From NCBI GenBank assembly GCA_030038955.1, contig JASHQV010000307.1, forward strand, positions 1 to 9,123: a stretch of 9,123 nt of DNA, in the 5' to 3' direction. Below, in pieces: positions 6,109-9,123 of the stretch. The translations under genes and the position numbers were made by a program. The notes below the pieces were generated by a model. The model saw nothing but the letters and a program-made list of their open reading frames with translations, had not been told where the DNA came from and did no database searches. The DNA comes from Solirubrobacteraceae bacterium. GTDB taxonomy: Bacteria; Actinomycetota; Thermoleophilia; Solirubrobacterales; Solirubrobacteraceae. The stretch's first letter is position 1. Every line of letters begins with the position of its first letter.

Positions 6109-6948
6109 AGCTGGAATCCCCAGCCGAGTCATCGCCTGGTCGCCTCCGGATCCGAGGAGATGCCGCTCGCGCACCTACACCTCTACTCATGGGTGGGTTC
6201 TGCCGACAACGCCAGTCCCGCGACGACCAGCTCGCATTCTCGGTAGCTGATCATCTGACAAGCCGTGAGCTGGCGAGGCTTAAAGTGGCATCCTGAAACC
6301 TGGGACCGGAGCGGGGATATCCCGGGTCCCTCGGAACGTGCTTGAGGTTCTCGTCCGGCTCGCCCACCCAGACAACTGCTTCAGAAGCCCGGGAGACGTC
6401 GCCGTCGTTCACGCGTTGCCTCCTGCGGTTACTCCCGAGGGAGACGACCGCCTATGGCGCGATCGTGCGTCTGCTGTACGAGTCCGCACGCGAGTACACC
6501 AAGACCAGCCGTCCCCCCCCGTGGCTGCCTGATCATCGCCGCAACGACCAACTGCGCCCCAGCCTCCGACGAGATCCGCGGTGATCCACCGCGACTCACT
6601 TTGCCGTTGCTGACATGAGCCTGCAGGCGTGGCCGGCAGCAAACCCCACAGTCCGCATTACCTCGGACCCCGTGGACTGCAGCGACGAGGCCTAATAGCC
6701 TCTCGCGCCGGGCGTGAACACAACAGACGGGAACGGTCGATCTCGCCGGACGCCTTGTCATCGAGCACAGCAAACGACTTGACCAGACCACAGCTGATGA
6801 ACGCCACCTGCGCCCTCTGGCGACCCCCGCGTCCAACGTTCCCGGCGAGCAAACCGATACGGCGACTGTTTGCTTCCTCTGCAGGGACGCAAACGCTTCC
6901 ACCATCCCATCGCGCTGCCCACGGCGGGCCGCGATGACCGTCCTGCTA
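6109..6948. other. About 840 bp with no recognisable gene
   Basis: Open frames here are short or, on the minus strand at 6429-6905, Arg-, Cys- and Ser-rich with no family resemblance and no good ribosome binding site. A 35-codon plus frame at 6189-6296 also lacks support. The stretch separates the plus-strand TetR-controlled unit from the end of the minus-strand sigma factor gene. It contains a C8 run at 6513-6520 and the inverted repeat listed at 6302-6330. It may hold remnants of lost genes, but I could not identify any. Confidence 0.5.
6302..6330. repeat. Inverted repeat with an internal palindrome
   Basis: GGGACC (6302-6307) pairs with GGTCCC (6325-6330), and a perfect palindrome GGGATATCCC (6314-6323) lies inside. 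There is no T-run on either side, so it is a poor intrinsic terminator. It lies about 190 bp after the membrane protein gene, and its role is unknown. Confidence 0.35.
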
Positions 6949-7872
6949 TCACCGTGGTCCGTGGCGCAGGAGTTCGCCGAGATTGGCGACGGCGCCGAGG
7001 TGGGAGAGCTTGTCGGGGTTCACGACCGACATCACCCGCCGGATCTGTCCGTCCTTGATCTCGAGCGCAATCGCGGCCGCCACTCGTTGCTGCGAGTCGA
7101 GCACTAGCGCTCCGGAGTCGCCGTTGATCTCGACGAGATCAAAGCTGACACCGCCGTCGATCCGGTCGCGGGCCCTTGACCAGTTGCGCAGCACGCGCGC
7201 CACGCGGCTGCGGCCGCTGAGTGGGCGCGCGAGCGCCGGCGCCTTGCCGCCTCCGTCGCCGGTCAGCACGACGTCGTCGGCAAGCAGGGCCTCGAGCTCC
7301 GCCAGATCGCCGCTCTGCGCCGCCGCGAAGAAGCGCCGGGCGAGCTCGTCGTGGTGCTCGTGCGTCGTCTGGAACCGCGGACGCTTCTCCGTAACGTGTC
7401 GCCGTGCGCGGGTCGCGAGCTGGCGCACGTTGTCCTCGCTCTTGCCGATGATCGGTGCGATCTCGCGGTACGGATAGTCAAAGGCGTAGTGCAGCAGGAA
7501 GGCGGCACGCTCCTCGGGGCTCAGGCTCTCCAGCAGCAGCAGCATCGCCATTGAGATCGAGTCGGCCATCTCCACCTGGCGGGCGGGGTCGTCCGGATCG
7601 TTGGTGACGATTGGCTCCGGCAGCCATTCGCCGACGTAGGTTTCGCGCCGCGCCCGGGCTGAGCGCAGCTCATCGATTGCGAGCCTGGCCGTGACCGTCG
7701 TCAGGAATGCGGACGGCGAGACGATCTGCTCGCCAGAGTTGAGCGCCTGATGGACGCGCAGCAGCGCCTCCTGGACCACGTCCTCAGCTTCGGAGACGCT
7801 GCCGAGCATCCGGTAGGCGACCGTGAACGCCAGCGGCCGCAGCCCCTCGAGCAACTGCTCACGATCGGTCAT
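6949..7872 (-). CDS. ECF41-family sigma factor with fused SnoaL-like domain (SigJ-like)
   Basis: The 307 residues contain sigma region 2 (about 10-75, with LRPLAFTVAYRMLGSVSEAE and the DVVQEALLR helix), a linker with the family signature WLPEP at 83-87, and region 4 (about 110-160, helix-turn-helix around YREIAPIIGKSEDNVRQLA). A C-terminal SnoaL-like domain follows (about 175-290). The C-terminal domain carries DGGGK at 206-210 and NPDKL at 285-289, the two hallmarks of ECF41, in which this extension modulates activity in place of an anti-sigma factor. The gene lies 49 bp downstream of a carboxymuconolactone-decarboxylase gene, the typical ECF41 partner, and the gap holds no ECF41-type promoter, so the two are probably one transcript. 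The Shine-Dalgarno sequence is weak (GAGCGGG). The stress or substrate sensed is unknown. Confidence 0.95.
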   Translation of the reverse strand: MTDREQLLEGLRPLAFTVAYRMLGSVSEAEDVVQEALLRVHQALNSGEQIVSPSAFLTTVTARLAIDELRSARARRETYVGEWLPEPIVTNDPDDPARQVEMADSISMAMLLLLESLSPEERAAFLLHYAFDYPYREIAPIIGKSEDNVRQLATRARRHVTEKRPRFQTTHEHHDELARRFFAAAQSGDLAELEALLADDVVLTGDGGGKAPALARPLSGRSRVARVLRNWSRARDRIDGGVSFDLVEINGDSGALVLDSQQRVAAAIALEIKDGQIRRVMSVVNPDKLSHLGAVANLGELLRHGPR

Positions 7873-7921
7873 GGCCGCCCGCTCGCATCACATCCCAGTT
7901 CGGCTGCCGCCGGCAACCATT

Positions 7922-8413
7922 TCAAGCCGGCTGCGCCATTGACTGCTCGACGATCTGCTCGATCCAAGGGCCGGTGGGCTGGCGGGTCGCGACGTTGAGG
8001 CGGTTGAACGCGTTGATCGCGGCGATCGACACAACCAGGGCCGCCAGCTGCGGCGCCGTATAGTGGCGGGCGGCCTCGTCCCAGATCGCGTCCGGCACCG
8101 GGTCGGGGTTGTCGGCCAGCCGCGTGGCGGCCTCAGCCAGCGCCAGCGCCGCGCGCTCGGACTCGCTGAAGTACGGCGTCTCCCGCCAGACCGCGAGCGT
8201 GTTTAGCCGTTCGCTGCTCGTGCCCATATGCGCGAGCTCGCGCGAGTGGATGTCCGCACACACGCTGCAGCCGTTGATCTGGCTGACACGCAGCTCGACG
8301 AGCGCCAGCGTCTCGTCAGGTACGTCCCCGGTGCGGGCCGACATCGCAAAGCCGCGGAGTCCGTCGAGCGCTCCCGCAACGCTGAGCGCCGGATTGTCGA
8401 TCCTTGCCTGCAT
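7922..8413 (-). CDS. Carboxymuconolactone decarboxylase / AhpD-like protein
   Basis: The 163-residue product belongs to the CMD/AhpD-like alpha-helical family. The active-site motif C-S-V-C-x3-H is at Cys49, Cys52 and His56, within INGCSVCADIHSREL, so a redox or peroxidase-type role in the cytoplasm is more likely than true decarboxylation. The frame is open upstream to 8605, but I place the start at ATG 8413. AAGGA lies 8 nt before it, the family homology begins there, and an ECF41-type promoter lies between the two candidate starts, so the longer form would not be encoded in the transcript. It is the first gene of a unit with the ECF41 sigma factor, of which it is the probable target. Substrate is unknown. 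Confidence 0.92.
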   Translation of the reverse strand: MQARIDNPALSVAGALDGLRGFAMSARTGDVPDETLALVELRVSQINGCSVCADIHSRELAHMGTSSERLNTLAVWRETPYFSESERAALALAEAATRLADNPDPVPDAIWDEAARHYTAPQLAALVVSIAAINAFNRLNVATRQPTGPWIEQIVEQSMAQPA

Positions 8414-8451
8414 TTCCGCCGTCCTTCCCGTTGGGGTCTGAATAACACCAT

Positions 8452-8478
8452 GACGAGACGGGACGCAGGAATGTGACA
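8452..8478 (-). promoter_or_regulatory. ECF41-type promoter of the decarboxylase/sigma unit
   Basis: On the minus strand TGTCACA (8478-8472) is followed after exactly 16 nt by CGTC (8455-8452). This equals the ECF41 consensus TGTCACA-N16-CGTC as I know it. Transcription would start around 8445, giving a leader of about 30 nt before the ATG at 8413. It predicts that the sigma factor activates its own operon. Confidence 0.85.
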
Positions 8479-8601
8479 GTCGCTTGCAGCGAGGGCGCTG
8501 ATATTGGGCAGAGAGGTGGGATTCGTGGCTGTGGACGTCCGCAAACCAGGCGCGTGCGCCGACGACGGCCGCCTGCCGGACCGTTCTCGGATGTCGGTCG
8601 T

Positions 8602-9030
8602 TCACGACGATGCTGGCCAGTCGCGGGAGCTGAGGACCAGGCGATAGTCGTCCGGGTCATCGATGGTGACGTCCCAACGGTCCCAGTGAGGTTTCTCGTC
8701 GGGATGCGCCACCACCTGCTCGTCGGAGGCCGTCGATGACGTCGTCGGTCGACGGGGCCGCCCAGGTAGACCACGGGCAGATCCTCCTTGGTCGGGGCGA
8801 GGGGCGTCTCGCCTGTCGGGTCGCAGCCAGGTCCAGATGCCAGGCAGCGTCTGGCCAGCCCAGCATCAGCAGGGCGCGTCCTCCCTCGCCACCGAGGGGT
8901 TTGCGGCACAGGAGTTGTAGGCCGAGACCGTCAGCCCAGAACCTTTCGGCCTTGTCCAGATCGCGTGACAGTTGAGCGAGGCGCAGCCAAAGTAGCGAAC
9001 GACGACGATTGCGCCGTCGTTGGTCTCAAT
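8602..9030 (-). pseudogene. Decayed VOC/glyoxalase-family gene
   Basis: Pieces of one VOC-type protein can be read in order on the minus strand but in changing frames. A weak VVVRYF piece is near 9005-8986. LSRDLDKAERFWADGLGL and LLMLGWPDAAWHLDL follow (to about 8825). Next is DPTGETPLAPTKEDLPVVYL (about 8822-8750), then DVIDGLRR (about 8746-8723), then VVAHPDEKPHWDRW and RLVLSSRDW ending at TGA 8604-8602. The order and spacing match the usual family (about 120-130 residues). Shifts fall near 8985, 8823, 8747 (an extra C) and 8725. No start codon is clear and the right end is approximate. VOC proteins are metal-dependent enzymes or antibiotic-binding proteins; this copy is not functional as written. 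It may once have been part of the neighbouring ECF41 regulon, but that is a guess. Confidence 0.75.
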
Positions 9031-9123
9031 CGCTAAGCGGACGTTGGGTAGGCCGGTGCCGGGTCGCGGTTATCGTGAACCAATCGGCGCTGCTTGCTCC
9101 CGCCAAATGCCAGGATAGTCGGC

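Noticed and set aside
6189..6296. 35-codon plus-strand frame ending DHLTSRELARLKVAS
   Set aside because: The end looks helical, but there is no ribosome binding site and no family match. It could be a remnant of a lost gene, which I cannot show.
6429..6905. 158-codon minus-strand open frame in the geneless stretch
   Set aside because: Its composition is Arg-, Cys- and Ser-rich with no domain, hydrophobic core pattern or ribosome binding site, as expected of a chance frame in GC-rich DNA.
8414..8605. N-terminal extension of the decarboxylase reading frame
   Set aside because: The extra 64 residues show no family similarity, and the ECF41-type promoter lies within them, so the transcript would not include this start.

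Overview
The window is high-GC DNA from a bacterium, most likely an actinobacterium. The Solirubrobacterales/Thermoleophilia are my best guess, because the GGDEF protein is followed by an acidic protein of a type I associate with that group and because of the general codon use; this placement is an inference. It divides into a conserved-looking left part and an accessory-looking right part with several broken genes.

Left part (1-2664). A minus-strand pair encodes a membrane-bound HAMP-GAF-GGDEF diguanylate cyclase followed, 9 bp downstream, by a strongly acidic unknown protein. Divergent from them on the plus strand is a complete tRNA-Ala (anticodon CGC) with its own candidate promoter.

Middle part (2781-6108). 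A minus-strand toxin-antitoxin-like operon has an intact excisionase-type helix-turn-helix gene with a strong Shine-Dalgarno sequence. Directly after it (TAA then GTG, no gap) comes a RelE/ParE-like partner whose reading frame is broken. Upstream lie about 325 bp rich in inverted repeats, with overlapping and mutually exclusive stems at 3593-3800. Next is a TetR-family repressor gene, divergent from a secreted, beta-propeller-like repeat protein gene (also frameshifted) and a small membrane protein gene. The TetR/propeller intergenic region carries two near-identical TGACCG-N-CGGTCA operators, each overlapping a TTGACC element, one facing each way.

Right part (6109-9123). About 840 bp shows no recognisable gene. 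It is followed by a minus-strand unit made of a carboxymuconolactone-decarboxylase (AhpD-like) gene and an ECF41-type sigma factor gene with a fused SnoaL-like domain. The decarboxylase gene is preceded by TGTCACA-N16-CGTC, which matches the ECF41 promoter consensus as I know it exactly, so the unit is predicted to be self-activated. Furthest right is a minus-strand VOC/glyoxalase-family gene broken by at least three and probably four frameshifts.

The long regulatory genes (GGDEF, TetR, sigma, decarboxylase) are all intact, while three accessory genes are frameshifted. Real gene decay is the simpler reading for the VOC gene. Assembly indels remain possible for the two single-shift genes. I did not find a clearly new system. 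The best leads are the structured stretch at 3593-3800 and the TetR-controlled propeller/membrane unit.
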